Assembly: GCF_000620125.1 (NCBI RefSeq)
Contig: NZ_JHVL01000003.1
Coordinates: 1-64,000 of the forward strand
DNA length: 64,000 nt
Origin: Clostridiisalibacter paucivorans DSM 22131
GTDB lineage: Bacteria > Bacillota > Clostridia > Tissierellales > Clostridiisalibacteraceae
Reading direction: 5' to 3'
Part shown: positions 27,779-37,808 of the stretch, in pieces
Numbering within the stretch: position 1 is the first letter of the stretch
Layout of the letters: every line of letters starts with the position of its first letter
Position numbers and translations under genes: made by a program
The notes under the pieces: generated by a model
What the model saw: only the letters and a program-made list of their open reading frames with translations
Database searches by the model: none
What the model was told of the DNA's origin: nothing

Positions 27779-29599
27779 CTATTGGTCATAAGGAGCCACT
27801 TTAATCTCTCCTAATTCCCTATATATTATACAACTATCCAACTCATCTCTAATATACATAATACTATTTCCTATTATAATTTTCACTCCAGGATATATCT
27901 TCTCTTGTACCACTATTCTTCCCTTCGATAACAATTCTATCCTAGATTCCAATTCTATTGCAGTATCTTTTGATTTCTCATATTTACCTTGCAAAAATTT
28001 TTTAGTGTTTATAGCATTTACAAGCATTTCTTTTTTACTTTTAGTTAATCTCCCTCTTTTAGATAGCTTAGATAAAAGCATTATAGATTTATCTAATTTT
28101 TCCATATTGTTTTTCAACTCTAATATTTCATCTTTTAAAGACTCATACCTGCATTTGAGATTAGGATCAACTCCTACTTCTATAACAGTTTTAGTCTCCA
28201 TCTCAGATCCTATTACTCTAGCCTTAACCTCTTTTCTTGCTCTACATATACCTCCAACAATAAGACCTTTTTTACCCATTACTATAACAGAATTTTCACT
28301 ATTAGTTTCACTATGCATAATGGCTTCGGATTTTATATCTCCATGGGCATATAATTTAGCATTTTCTATAAATCTTGCTGCTATTTCACCTCTAGCTATA
28401 AGGTCTGCTCTGCCATATCCTTGTACCCCTCTATGTAATATGATATTTTCTTCACTTTTTAATATTGCACCTTCTACTACTCCAGATATTTCTATATCTC
28501 CAGTAGCAGTCACCTTAAATCCAGTCATTATATTACCTTGAACCTTTACAGCACCATTAAAATTGATATTACCAGTAGAATTATCCACATTTCCATTTAC
28601 ATTGTGCACTTCTAAAACTGACACCTTGTCATTTAAAAAAGAAACTTCACCTTCTTTTTCTGACACTAAATTCATACCATCTTCTGTTACCCTTACATTT
28701 TTGCCAAACTTAAACTTGACGTCTTTACCTGCCTTTGGAAAAATTTCTTTCCCAAAAACATCAAAACCCACTTCTCCATTATCAGGAGGCTGAATTCTTG
28801 CCAATATCTGTCCTTCATTAACATTATTTATCAGTCCTAAATTTCTATAATTTACTTTGCCATCTTCTAATATCTCTGGTGAATTATTACTTTTAGTATT
28901 AAATTTATACTCTATATAGCCATCTCTTCCATCAACAGGGTCTTTGCCCTCTCCTATAAGCATTTGCTTATTATATATTCTTTTTTCTACTAAATCTTTT
29001 ATAATATTTTTCTTTAGTGAACACTGCACTTTCTCCATTATCTTTTTTATAATATCTTCATAGGTCAATAAAACTCCTCCATCAGGTGGAATTAATGTTA
29101 AAAAAACTTTCATTTTATCCTTAGAAATTTCTATTAAAACAGTTTCATCAATCATTTCTTCTTCTTGTGATGGGGCTATCTTATTCCTTTTATATGTGCT
29201 TGTATCTAAAGTGTTTTTTATTGAATCAATATCAAAATTTTTCACATTTTTTTTCTTAATTTTACTTAGTACTTCCTCTAGGGTTACAATGTTTTTTACA
29301 TCAGTATTATCTATAATGAGATAAACGCCGTCTTCTTCATATTCTAAACTAAAATATCCATTTCTTTTCTCTTGATAACTAATGTCAACCACATCCTGTG
29401 TTTTAGTATCATCAATCTTTTTTTCTGATTTTTTAGGCCACACCTTTATTTTATAGTCTTTTATGTTTATCCCCATAACGGCAACACCTTTTTCCATTAT
29501 TTCAATATCCACGTCATCCTTTTTTCTATTTAATGTCTCTAAAGCGGTATTTATTAAATTTTCTAAATTTTTCCCCTGCAGAATAACAGGTTTATCCAT
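27779..29599 (-). CDS. FapA-family (DUF342) beta-helix protein
   Basis: 606 aa. It starts with a Jag-N/DUF-like domain (about 1-55, ETLNRKKDDVDIEIMEKG), has the FapA core with EGQILARIQPPDNGEVGFDV, then a right-handed parallel beta-helix with repeated GDIEISG-type rungs, and a C-terminal coiled-coil (about 495-565). FapA proteins are found beside fliA in many clostridia. A role in polar or flagellar organisation has been proposed for relatives, but it is not established for this one. Confidence 0.85.
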   Translation of the reverse strand: MDKPVILQGKNLENLINTALETLNRKKDDVDIEIMEKGVAVMGINIKDYKIKVWPKKSEKKIDDTKTQDVVDISYQEKRNGYFSLEYEEDGVYLIIDNTDVKNIVTLEEVLSKIKKKNVKNFDIDSIKNTLDTSTYKRNKIAPSQEEEMIDETVLIEISKDKMKVFLTLIPPDGGVLLTYEDIIKKIMEKVQCSLKKNIIKDLVEKRIYNKQMLIGEGKDPVDGRDGYIEYKFNTKSNNSPEILEDGKVNYRNLGLINNVNEGQILARIQPPDNGEVGFDVFGKEIFPKAGKDVKFKFGKNVRVTEDGMNLVSEKEGEVSFLNDKVSVLEVHNVNGNVDNSTGNINFNGAVKVQGNIMTGFKVTATGDIEISGVVEGAILKSEENIILHRGVQGYGRADLIARGEIAARFIENAKLYAHGDIKSEAIMHSETNSENSVIVMGKKGLIVGGICRARKEVKARVIGSEMETKTVIEVGVDPNLKCRYESLKDEILELKNNMEKLDKSIMLLSKLSKRGRLTKSKKEMLVNAINTKKFLQGKYEKSKDTAIELESRIELLSKGRIVVQEKIYPGVKIIIGNSIMYIRDELDSCIIYRELGEIKVAPYDQ

Positions 29600-29629
29600 T
29601 TATAACACCACCATTTTAATTTTAATATG

Positions 29630-30352
29630 TCATATACTATTAAGGGTCTTCTTTAGTTTTATAATTGCCTTACTATGTATCTGAGAAATTCTGGATTCTG
29701 AAAGATCTAAAACTTGTCCTATTTCTTTATAATTTAATTCATCAAAATAGTACATAGAAATGACTAATTTTTCATTTTCAGGCAGACTATCTATCGTTTC
29801 TCTAAGCAAATCATATATCTCTTGTTCTTGATATACAGATTCGGGAGTCTCTTCATCTCTGCCATAGTAATCCCCCTTTGAATATATTAATTCATCCAAA
29901 GAAATTACATTAAAGGTCGAGACTTGAGCCAAGATTGATTCCACTTCTCTCTGTGACATATCTAGTTCTTTTGATATATCATTAACAGTAATTTCCCTAT
30001 CTAATTTGTTTTCCAGTTTTCCTACAATTTGTTCTATCTCTTTAGATTTTTTTCTTAAAGACCTTGGTATCCAATCAATTTTTCTAAGACTATCAATAAT
30101 TGCTCCTCTAATTCTAATCTGAGCATAGGTCTCAAACTTTATTCCCCTATTTATTTCAAATTTTTCTACTGCATCTATAAGACCAAATACCCCATACCCT
30201 TGTAAATCATCGAATTCTACATTTCCACCGTAATAATTATACAATCTTCCAGCAACAATCTTTACAAGATGAACATAATTTTCAATAAGTTTTTTCTTGG
30301 CAGTAACATTCTTTTCATTTTTATATTTTTTCCATAAATGTTCATATGTCAT
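29630..30352 (-). CDS. fliA: RNA polymerase sigma factor for flagellar late genes (SigD/FliA)
   Basis: 240-aa sigma-28 family factor with region 2 (DDLQGYGVFGLIDAVEKFE and FETYAQIRIRGAIIDSLRK), region 3 and region 4 (LNYKEIGQVLDLSESRISQIH). It directs flagellin, motility and chemotaxis late promoters. As in B. subtilis it lies near the end of the fla/che operon, so distance from the promoter may influence how many cells switch motility on. An anti-sigma FlgM gene is not in the window. Confidence 0.95.
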   Translation of the reverse strand: MTYEHLWKKYKNEKNVTAKKKLIENYVHLVKIVAGRLYNYYGGNVEFDDLQGYGVFGLIDAVEKFEINRGIKFETYAQIRIRGAIIDSLRKIDWIPRSLRKKSKEIEQIVGKLENKLDREITVNDISKELDMSQREVESILAQVSTFNVISLDELIYSKGDYYGRDEETPESVYQEQEIYDLLRETIDSLPENEKLVISMYYFDELNYKEIGQVLDLSESRISQIHSKAIIKLKKTLNSI

Positions 30353-30384
30353 ATAAATACCTCCAAAGACTATAGAAAATAAAA

Positions 30385-30867
30385 CTATATTATGTTATTA
30401 CCATGTCCTATAGTCTTAACTAATAAAGAGCCGCTTTCTGCATCTATTTCTATAGTTCTACCAAAATTTCCTCCTGTATCTTCAGCTATTATAGGTATAT
30501 TTAGTTTTGACAATTTCTCCTTAGATGCAATTACATTTCTTTCTCCTATTTTTAATATATTATTGCTGGAATTAAAGCTAAACATCTGGGCTCCACCTGC
30601 CAGTTTTGCCCATAATTTTTTCTTATTGGCCCCAAGCTTTATCATTTCTTTAATTAAAACTTCAACAGCTGTATCAGCAAATTTGGCTTTATTGGAATTA
30701 TTTTTTATTTCTTTACTGGACGGTAACATTATATGAGCTAATCCTGCTACTTTAGTAGACTTATCATATAATACAATTCCAACGCAAGAGCCCAATCCCA
30801 AAGTAGTCAAAACTCCAGGAGCCTTTACTGCTGCTAAATCAGCCATTCCTACCTTCACAGTTTCCAT
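30385..30867 (-). CDS. cheD: Chemoreceptor glutamine deamidase CheD
   Basis: 160 aa. The catalytic Cys28 is in LGLGSCVGI and His45 in AGLAHIMLP. It deamidates receptor glutamines and, in B. subtilis, binds CheC to stimulate its CheY-P phosphatase. It starts two bases after the cheC stop, fitting that partnership. Confidence 0.95.
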   Translation of the reverse strand: METVKVGMADLAAVKAPGVLTTLGLGSCVGIVLYDKSTKVAGLAHIMLPSSKEIKNNSNKAKFADTAVEVLIKEMIKLGANKKKLWAKLAGGAQMFSFNSSNNILKIGERNVIASKEKLSKLNIPIIAEDTGGNFGRTIEIDAESGSLLVKTIGHGNNII

Positions 30868-30869
30868 AA

Positions 30870-31487
30870 TTATATTACCCCTAAACTATTTAATATTTTT
30901 TCAAAAGATTCTATTTCAGGTATCAAAAATAAATCTCCGTGCACTTGCTTATTGTCTTCTTGAAACTCAGTCTCTATAAACAATACCTTGTCACCCATGA
31001 TTCCAAATTGAACTGCAGGAACACTTATTATGGCTCCTGCCATATCAATAGCTACAGAAGGTATAGAAATTTTAATATTTAAACCTGTCAAAGTACTTAA
31101 TGAATTTATATAAGATGCAGCTAATATATTTCCAATCTCAGATAAGGCAGATATATCCATATCACTTAAATCTTTTTCATCACCTTCTCTATTCATTAAT
31201 ATATCTACCAAATTTCTAGCAGAACTTTGGTCTAAAATAAACATTATATTGCCTACAATATCTCCTTCCATTTCAAAGTATATGCCTATAACTGTTTTTT
31301 CAGCATTACCTAAGGCCTCGGAAACATCTTTGAAGTCCAAAATTTTAACCTGGGGTACCTCCATATCTACTTTTTTATTTATAAGTTTAGCTAAGGATGT
31401 TGTAGCATTTCCTGATCCGATATTTCCCAACTCTTTTAATACATCAATAAGAGTGGAGTTTAAATTATTCATATCTATATTCATCAT
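30870..31487 (-). CDS. cheC: CheY-P phosphatase CheC
   Basis: 205 aa with two phosphatase motifs of the Glu-x2-Asn type: VLKELGNIGSGNA near the N-terminus and LSEIGNILAASYIN in the second half. It dephosphorylates CheY-P and is stimulated by CheD. Both active sites look intact. It lies between cheW and cheD. Confidence 0.95.
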   Translation of the reverse strand: MMNIDMNNLNSTLIDVLKELGNIGSGNATTSLAKLINKKVDMEVPQVKILDFKDVSEALGNAEKTVIGIYFEMEGDIVGNIMFILDQSSARNLVDILMNREGDEKDLSDMDISALSEIGNILAASYINSLSTLTGLNIKISIPSVAIDMAGAIISVPAVQFGIMGDKVLFIETEFQEDNKQVHGDLFLIPEIESFEKILNSLGVI

Positions 31488-31498
31488 AACACCTCATA

Positions 31499-31951
31499 CT
31501 AATTATTATTTTTAATATCAAGCACCTTTTCCAAGTCTAAAATCATTATTAGCCTCTCATCTGATTTTCCAATAGCATTAACAAATCCTCTAGCTCCTTT
31601 TTCATCTAACTGTGGTGGAGGATCTATCTGGTCACTGGACAAGTGAATCACCTCTGATGAAGAATCCACTATTAATCCCACTACCATATCTTCTACTCCA
31701 ACAATGATTATTCTCACATCTCCGTCATAGTCTCTCTTTTCAAAACCAAACCTTTTTCTCAAATCAATTACTGTAACCACTTCTCCCCTTAAATTTACCA
31801 CACCTTCTATATATTCAGGGGCATTGGGTACTCTGGTCAAATCCATAAGCTTCTCAATAATTTTAACTTTATAAATATCAATACCATAATATTCTTCAGC
31901 CAGTTTAAAAACTACATACTGATTATCTGTAACTCTATTTGTTAATTGCAC
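31499..31951 (-). CDS. cheW: Chemotaxis coupling protein CheW
   Basis: 150-aa SH3-like adaptor linking receptors and CheA, with VPNAPEYIEGVVNLRGEV, VTVIDLRKRFG and the C-terminal SDERLIMILDLEKVL. A GTG start follows GGGGGTG. It is located directly after cheA. Confidence 0.96.
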   Translation of the reverse strand: MQLTNRVTDNQYVVFKLAEEYYGIDIYKVKIIEKLMDLTRVPNAPEYIEGVVNLRGEVVTVIDLRKRFGFEKRDYDGDVRIIIVGVEDMVVGLIVDSSSEVIHLSSDQIDPPPQLDEKGARGFVNAIGKSDERLIMILDLEKVLDIKNNN

Positions 31952-31966
31952 GTCTTCACCCCCTGA

Positions 31967-34018
31967 TTAAAATAAGGAATTAATATCTAATATTAATGAA
32001 ATCTTACCATTTCCTAATATAGTAGCCCCTGCTATATGTTTAATGCCTGCTAAAAATTTACCTAGAGATTTAATAACTATTTCTTGCTGTCCTATAAGAT
32101 TGTCCACTATTAAACCCGCTTCTTTTTCTCCTTTTTTAACTATTACAGTTATTAGTTCTTCACTTTCATTGTCTTCTGGTAATCCCAATATTCTATTTAA
32201 TCTCACTATAGGCAATGTTTTATTTCTAAATAATACAACTTCATTATTTTGCACTTTTCTTATATCACTCTTCAATATAGGACTAATCTCTTTTATTGAA
32301 CTCAATGGTATAGCATATATCTCATCTTTAAGCTTAATAAGTAACGCTTGAATTATAGCAAGGGTCAGAGGTATTCTAATGGTAAATTTAGTTCCTTTTC
32401 CTTGTAAAGTAGTAATCTCAACTATACCACCTATAGATTCAATCTTAGATTTTACTACATCTAGTCCTACTCCTCTTCCCGACACATCGGTTACCTTGTC
32501 AGCCGTACTAAAACCAGCCTCAAACAACAGCTCAGCTATTTCATCTTTAGATAATTGTTCTGCTTTTTCTTCACTTATTACTCCTTTTGATATAGCTTTA
32601 TCTTTGATTTTTTCATGATCAATACCCGCTCCATCGTCACTAACTTCTATAACTACATTATTACCATCAGGATATGCCTGTAATTTAACTACTCCATATT
32701 CAGGCTTGCCAATATTTTCTCTTTCCTCAGGTTTTTCAATTCCATGGTCTATAGAATTCCTTATAAGGTGAATTAATGGATCTCCAATCTCATCTATAAC
32801 AGTTCTATCCACTTCTGTTTCTTCACCATACATTTCAAGATTAATATTTTTACCCAACTCTTTAGATAAATCTCTAACCATTCTTGGAAATCTATTAAAT
32901 ACTCTCTCAATAGGAACCATCCTCACCTTCATAACTGCGTCATGAAGATTTGTAGTTATTCTCTCAAGATATTCTATTGCTTCATTCATATTTTGTTTTT
33001 TATCAGTATGCCCTATATCTTCCATCCTTGTCTTTATGATAATAAGTTCACTTACAAGATTCATTAGATTATCTAGCCTATCAATATCTACCCTAACAGT
33101 TTTTCCAACTTTATTGCTTTGCTTCTTTTTCTTGACATTATCTTTATGCAAATCATCCTTGTTTGATTTCAATGAATCATTAGTCTTTTCTTTTTTCGTA
33201 TCTCCCGATGCAGTTTTTTTATCAGGACCAGACATTTTCTCATCTTTATCTTTTTCAATATCTAGTTCAAGCTTTTTTACATCAACTTTTTTTATTTCAG
33301 ATATTAATTCAATTTCTTTCTTTATCTTCTCACTATCCAATTTACTAATAATTGTGAGCTTAAAAGAATTTTCAAATTTCTCATCTTCTATATCTTCAAC
33401 CGATGGTACAGATTGAATTATCTCAGAATGTTTTTCTAATGTGGTAAATATTATGAATGCCCTAGCCGCTTTAAGCATACAAGCCTCTTGTAATTCAACT
33501 TCTATAGTATATGCATTTAATCCTTTTTCTTCAGCTTTTTTCAATACATTAGAAACATAGTTATCCAATACCAATTCTTCATCTGTTTCTTTTATTAGAT
33601 CTTGTTCTTTATCTACTTTTCTTTCCACTTTGCCCCCTGTTTTCATAATATTAGTTAATATTTCTACTAAATGCTCGCTTTCTATATCTCCTTCTTCACC
33701 ATTTTCTCTTATGTAATCTATATTTTCCTGCAAAATATCAAAGCATTCAAATAATACATCAATAATATCAGTATTTATAGTCAGTTTCTCATTTCTTAAA
33801 GCATGTAATAAATTTTCCATTTCATGAGTCAAGTTAGCAATCTTGCTAAAACCCATTGTGCCAGACATACCTTTTAAGGTATGAGATACTCTAAATATTT
33901 CATTCAATAACTCAATGTTATCAGGCTCTTGTTCCAGCCTTAAGAGACTATCATTCATGCTCTGTAAATGTTCATTAGATTCCTCAATGAATATATCTAA
34001 ATATTGATTTATATCCAT
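31967..34018 (-). CDS. cheA: Chemotaxis histidine kinase CheA
   Basis: 683 aa. HPt domain with phospho-acceptor His46 (FRVSHTLKGMSG), a P2 response-regulator docking domain (about 155-250), a lysine-rich linker (about 255-300), P3 dimerisation helices, the P4 ATPase domain (N-box HLIRNSIDHGIE, G1 VSDDGAGID, G2 GRGVGLDVV) and a C-terminal CheW-like P5 domain. It phosphorylates CheY and CheB. Confidence 0.97.
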   Translation of the reverse strand: MDINQYLDIFIEESNEHLQSMNDSLLRLEQEPDNIELLNEIFRVSHTLKGMSGTMGFSKIANLTHEMENLLHALRNEKLTINTDIIDVLFECFDILQENIDYIRENGEEGDIESEHLVEILTNIMKTGGKVERKVDKEQDLIKETDEELVLDNYVSNVLKKAEEKGLNAYTIEVELQEACMLKAARAFIIFTTLEKHSEIIQSVPSVEDIEDEKFENSFKLTIISKLDSEKIKKEIELISEIKKVDVKKLELDIEKDKDEKMSGPDKKTASGDTKKEKTNDSLKSNKDDLHKDNVKKKKQSNKVGKTVRVDIDRLDNLMNLVSELIIIKTRMEDIGHTDKKQNMNEAIEYLERITTNLHDAVMKVRMVPIERVFNRFPRMVRDLSKELGKNINLEMYGEETEVDRTVIDEIGDPLIHLIRNSIDHGIEKPEERENIGKPEYGVVKLQAYPDGNNVVIEVSDDGAGIDHEKIKDKAISKGVISEEKAEQLSKDEIAELLFEAGFSTADKVTDVSGRGVGLDVVKSKIESIGGIVEITTLQGKGTKFTIRIPLTLAIIQALLIKLKDEIYAIPLSSIKEISPILKSDIRKVQNNEVVLFRNKTLPIVRLNRILGLPEDNESEELITVIVKKGEKEAGLIVDNLIGQQEIVIKSLGKFLAGIKHIAGATILGNGKISLILDINSLF

Positions 34019-34020
34019 TT

Positions 34021-35097
34021 TTACACCCCCACTCTCTTTATTATTTCAGAAGCAATATTTCCTAAAGGTAAAATTTTATCTATAGCGTTTTTAGCAACTG
34101 CTACCTTAGGCATACCGTAAACTATACTAGTACTTTCATCCTGAGCAATGGTATATCCCTTATTTAATTTAATTTTCTTAATTCCATCTGCTCCATCTGC
34201 TCCCATTCCAGTCAGGATAGCTGCAACTTTAGTTAAACTATCTATCTGTGATACAGATTCCATCATTTTATCAACTGATGGCCTATGTCCTGACACTGAT
34301 TTACCCTGGTCTAGTTTGATTATATACTTATTTCCATATCTTTCTTTTATTGTCATATGATAATCACCAGGTGCTATATAGCATGTCCCTCTCATCAATT
34401 CTTCTCCGTCTTTTGCCTCTTTGACATTTATTCGTGACATAGAATTCAGTCTTTTAGCTAGAGGCTTAGTAAAACCCGGTGGCATATGTTGAACCACCAT
34501 TATACTGGCATCTATATCTTCAGGTATATATGGTATTATTTCTTGTAATGCTCTTGGTCCACCAGTAGAAGTACCTATTGCAACCAAATTAGAAAATTTC
34601 TCATCTAATACTTTTTTAATGTGTACTTTAGGACTTATTATATCCTTCTTGTGATTCACATCTACTTTGTGTTTTACATCCACTTTATGCTTCACATTTA
34701 TCTTTGATGCAGTTTTAATCTTCTCTATTATTTCTAACTTTTTTTCATCTGAATTGATTTTAAATATATTAGTTGGTTTTGTTATAAAATCTACAGCACC
34801 TAAATCCAACGCTTTAAGAGTTAAGTCTGCTCCTTCCGAAGTCAAACTACTTAACATTAATACAGGAATTTCCCCATATTTCTGTTTCAATATTTCTAAT
34901 GTTTCAATGCCATTTAATATGGGCATTTCAACATCCAGTGTTATTATATCAGGCTTTATGTCTTTTAATTTCTCAATACATTCTTTTCCATTTTTAGCAA
35001 TTCCTACAACTTCAATATCTTTGTCCTCTGTTAACATATCCTTGATTATTCTTCTCATAAAAGCAGAATCGTCAACTATAAATACTTTATAAGCCAT
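34021..35097 (-). CDS. cheB: Chemoreceptor glutamate methylesterase CheB
   Basis: 358 aa. Receiver domain with Asp55 (IITLDVEMPI) and a C-terminal methylesterase/deamidase domain with Ser in AIGTSTGGPRAL, His in VVQHMPPGFT and Asp in GMGADGADG. The linker (about 130-150) holds three copies of a VKHKVD-like hexapeptide. The partner methyltransferase CheR is not in the operon. Confidence 0.96.
   Translation of the reverse strand: MAYKVFIVDDSAFMRRIIKDMLTEDKDIEVVGIAKNGKECIEKLKDIKPDIITLDVEMPILNGIETLEILKQKYGEIPVLMLSSLTSEGADLTLKALDLGAVDFITKPTNIFKINSDEKKLEIIEKIKTASKINVKHKVDVKHKVDVNHKKDIISPKVHIKKVLDEKFSNLVAIGTSTGGPRALQEIIPYIPEDIDASIMVVQHMPPGFTKPLAKRLNSMSRINVKEAKDGEELMRGTCYIAPGDYHMTIKERYGNKYIIKLDQGKSVSGHRPSVDKMMESVSQIDSLTKVAAILTGMGADGADGIKKIKLNKGYTIAQDESTSIVYGMPKVAVAKNAIDKILPLGNIASEIIKRVGV
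34650..34703 (-). repeat. Three 18-bp tandem repeats in the cheB linker
   Basis: Three adjacent degenerate 18-base units (34650-34667, 34668-34685, 34686-34703), such as TGTGTTTTACATCCACTT, encode successive VKHKVD/VNHKKD-like hexapeptides between the receiver and methylesterase domains of CheB. They are in frame, so copy-number change would lengthen the linker without a frameshift. Confidence 0.7.
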
Positions 35098-35757
35098 TTA
35101 CATCAACCCTTTTTTTCTCATTTTTCTTTGTTGCTCGAATATATATTTTACAATTTCCTCTCTATCTTCCATAGATATATTCTTAAACTTTAAACCTAAT
35201 GAAAATTTATATTCCTCTAAGTCAATAAAATCTTTTCTCACTATTTCACATTGTATTGTATATACTTTTTTATCAAGATCAAATTCACATAAAATAATAT
35301 CTCCTATATCATGATTATAATTAGACTTAATTTTTAATCCATTTCCACTTATATCTTCAGTTATACATTCTTCCTCTATAGATTCTTTTTTATTATTAGG
35401 TCTAAATACTTTTTTCAAATCTTTTGTAAAAGATAGTCTATAATAATCCCTTTCTTGAACCTTTTTTATTTTACCTTGTTTTTTAATCTGTAACTTATAT
35501 ATCCTTTTTAATGCTCTATCTGTAACCTTAGCATTAAATTTGAACCTACCTTTATTTTTCTTTATATACATAACTTCTATAATACTATTTATATGCAAGG
35601 GGACAATCATATTTCTCCTAATAGGTCCACTCAATACTAGTGTATCATCGTCTATTATATCTAATATCTGACTACTATACTTTGTAAATGTCTCTTTACC
35701 TTCTACCTTTATAATGACTTTATCTCCTATCCCTAGCCTATTATTTTCATCCATCAT
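35098..35757 (-). CDS. PilZ-domain c-di-GMP receptor, YcgR/MotI-like flagellar brake
   Basis: 219 aa. N-terminal YcgR-type beta-barrel (about 8-95) followed by a PilZ domain with the cyclic di-GMP motifs RDYYR (103-107) and DISGNG (135-140). Both motifs are complete, so binding is expected. B. subtilis MotI (DgrA/YpfA) of this family disengages the MotA stator when c-di-GMP is high. Its place between flhG and cheB inside the motility operon supports a motor-control role. Confidence 0.85.
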   Translation of the reverse strand: MMDENNRLGIGDKVIIKVEGKETFTKYSSQILDIIDDDTLVLSGPIRRNMIVPLHINSIIEVMYIKKNKGRFKFNAKVTDRALKRIYKLQIKKQGKIKKVQERDYYRLSFTKDLKKVFRPNNKKESIEEECITEDISGNGLKIKSNYNHDIGDIILCEFDLDKKVYTIQCEIVRKDFIDLEEYKFSLGLKFKNISMEDREEIVKYIFEQQRKMRKKGLM

Positions 35758-35766
35758 CGACCATGT

Positions 35767-36663
35767 CTACCCCCTTAGAAAAAAGTTCTTAAGTTTGTCT
35801 ACAAATTTTACCATGCCTCTGTCATCAGCAGAACCATATTTGTTTTCTATAATATTCATTGCTATGTATTTCATCTTTTTTGAAGGTATTGATTTAGGAT
35901 ATTTTAGAGAAAAAGGTTCTTGATTTCTTACTGCTTCTGAAACAAACTTACTATCATTTATATACCCAATATTATCAACATTTATTTTTAAAAATTTATT
36001 TGCTACCATATTTAATTTATTATATACTATCTTTCCCTCTTTCTCATGGGCAACTCTATTAATTATTACTTTAATATTTAAATCTTTATTTTTGTTGGCA
36101 AGAGTTTTTATCATTGCATATCCATCTGTTAATGATGTGGGCTCAGGAGTTATTATCAATATAACCTCATCTGAAGAATTGACAAAGCTCATAACTGTGT
36201 TAGACAATCCTGCACCAGTATCAATGATAATAAAATCCGCTAGGTTCTCTAAAGATATCAGTTGGTTTGTCAGCTTTGTTAACTGAACTTCACTGAGATT
36301 CATTATATCTTTTATACCTGAACCTCCTGCTATAATCCCTATATCATTTGGACCGTACTCTATTATATCATATATATCTTTATCCCCATTGAGTACATCT
36401 GCTATTGTATATTTAGGTATAATTCCCAATATAACATCTACATTGGCAAATCCTATATCTGCATCAAATACTATCACCTTATGACCTAATTTAGTTAAAG
36501 ATATGGCTAAATTAATAGCAATATTAGTCTTTCCTACTCCACCTTTACCACTTGTAATAGATATTACTCTAGTATGCCTTTTAATATTATCTTTTTTCTT
36601 ATCTCTATTATTATAAGTCTTTATATTAACTAATTCTCTTAATCTTTCTGCTTGATCTCTCAT
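35767..36663 (-). CDS. flhG: Flagellar number/placement ATPase FlhG (YlxH, MinD-like)
   Basis: 298-aa ParA/MinD-family ATPase with the deviant P-loop SGKGGVGKTN, VIFDADIGFANVDV and IIIDTGAGLS. The N-terminal DQAERLRELV segment is the activator helix that stimulates the FlhF GTPase in relatives. It lies five bases after flhF. Together FlhF and FlhG set flagellar site and number. Confidence 0.94.
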   Translation of the reverse strand: MRDQAERLRELVNIKTYNNRDKKKDNIKRHTRVISITSGKGGVGKTNIAINLAISLTKLGHKVIVFDADIGFANVDVILGIIPKYTIADVLNGDKDIYDIIEYGPNDIGIIAGGSGIKDIMNLSEVQLTKLTNQLISLENLADFIIIDTGAGLSNTVMSFVNSSDEVILIITPEPTSLTDGYAMIKTLANKNKDLNIKVIINRVAHEKEGKIVYNKLNMVANKFLKINVDNIGYINDSKFVSEAVRNQEPFSLKYPKSIPSKKMKYIAMNIIENKYGSADDRGMVKFVDKLKNFFLRG

Positions 36664-36668
36664 TGTAA

Positions 36669-37808
36669 TTACTCTCCAATCAATTTATTTGTTAATTGAT
36701 TGATATCAATTATTTCAATATCCTCTGGTACATTCTGACCATTGGTCACATAAGATAAGGGCTTTTTAGTATAATACTTAGTACTTAAAATTATTCCTAA
36801 AGTCTCTGATTCATCAATTTTTGTAAATATCAATTTATAATCTTCTAAAAAATTGTATTTACTCAGTATAGATTTTACGGTAGAAAAATTTGTAGTGGCA
36901 CTCAATACAAGATAAACCTCTTTATTTTTCACGGTATCTATAAGTTCCTTAAGCTCTTGAACCTTTGAAGAGTTTTTATGACTTCTACCAGCTGTATCTA
37001 TCAATATTAGTTGTTTATCCTTAAAATTCGACATAGCACTGTAAATATCCTTTGTATCATATACAATTTTTAAAGGCACCTCTAATATTTCACTATATGT
37101 CCTCAACTGCTCAACAGCTGCTATTCTATATGTATCTGCTGTTATAAGACCTATAGAATTTTTATCATTAATAGCATATTGAGCTGCCAGTTTAGCCAAT
37201 GTGGTTGTCTTACCAACACCAGTAGGGCCAATAAAAAATATCACCTTCTGAGATTTATTAACTTCTATAGGCTTAGGCTCCCCTAGATAATCTGAAATAT
37301 TGTATTTAACGATATCATATAGAGTCTCTTTATCTTTATTTTCAATATTTATTCTCTCTGATATATCTCTTAATATTCTCTCTGCAATTTCAGTTTCAAC
37401 GCCTTTATCAAGAAGATTATTTCTATAGTCCATTAAATTATCAGGCAAACCTATATCTTTAATATCTTCTTTTTTTTCAATATTGTTTGATAATGAATCT
37501 ATACTTTCTCTAATTTTCTTTAGCTCCCAATCAATTCCATCTGTTGAAGCCATATTTTTAAACAATGTTTTCTTTAATTGAATTCCATCACTAAATGATA
37601 AATCTGTATCTCTGTTTTTATTTTCTATTACATCTACATTGTTTTCTTCAGCAGCAACAATCTCTATTAAAGGTCTTCTAAATATACCCAGTATTCCTGG
37701 TTTTTTAATCTTTCTAGTATGCAATATTATAGCATTACTTCCCAATTCTTTCTTTACCTTTACCATAGCATCTTGGGTATTAGAACCAATATATCTTTTT
37801 ACTTTCAT
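36669..37808 (-). CDS. flhF: SRP-type GTPase FlhF
   Basis: 379 aa. A basic N-terminal B domain starts MKVKRYIGSNTQDAM, then a linker, the N domain and the G domain with [19 protein letters not shown], the IBD-type ITADTYRIAAVEQLRTY and LIDTAGRSHKN. It recruits early flagellar components to the membrane site. Its ATG overlaps the flhA stop by four bases. Confidence 0.95.
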   Translation of the reverse strand: MKVKRYIGSNTQDAMVKVKKELGSNAIILHTRKIKKPGILGIFRRPLIEIVAAEENNVDVIENKNRDTDLSFSDGIQLKKTLFKNMASTDGIDWELKKIRESIDSLSNNIEKKEDIKDIGLPDNLMDYRNNLLDKGVETEIAERILRDISERINIENKDKETLYDIVKYNISDYLGEPKPIEVNKSQKVIFFIGPTGVGKTTTLAKLAAQYAINDKNSIGLITADTYRIAAVEQLRTYSEILEVPLKIVYDTKDIYSAMSNFKDKQLILIDTAGRSHKNSSKVQELKELIDTVKNKEVYLVLSATTNFSTVKSILSKYNFLEDYKLIFTKIDESETLGIILSTKYYTKKPLSYVTNGQNVPEDIEIIDINQLTNKLIGE

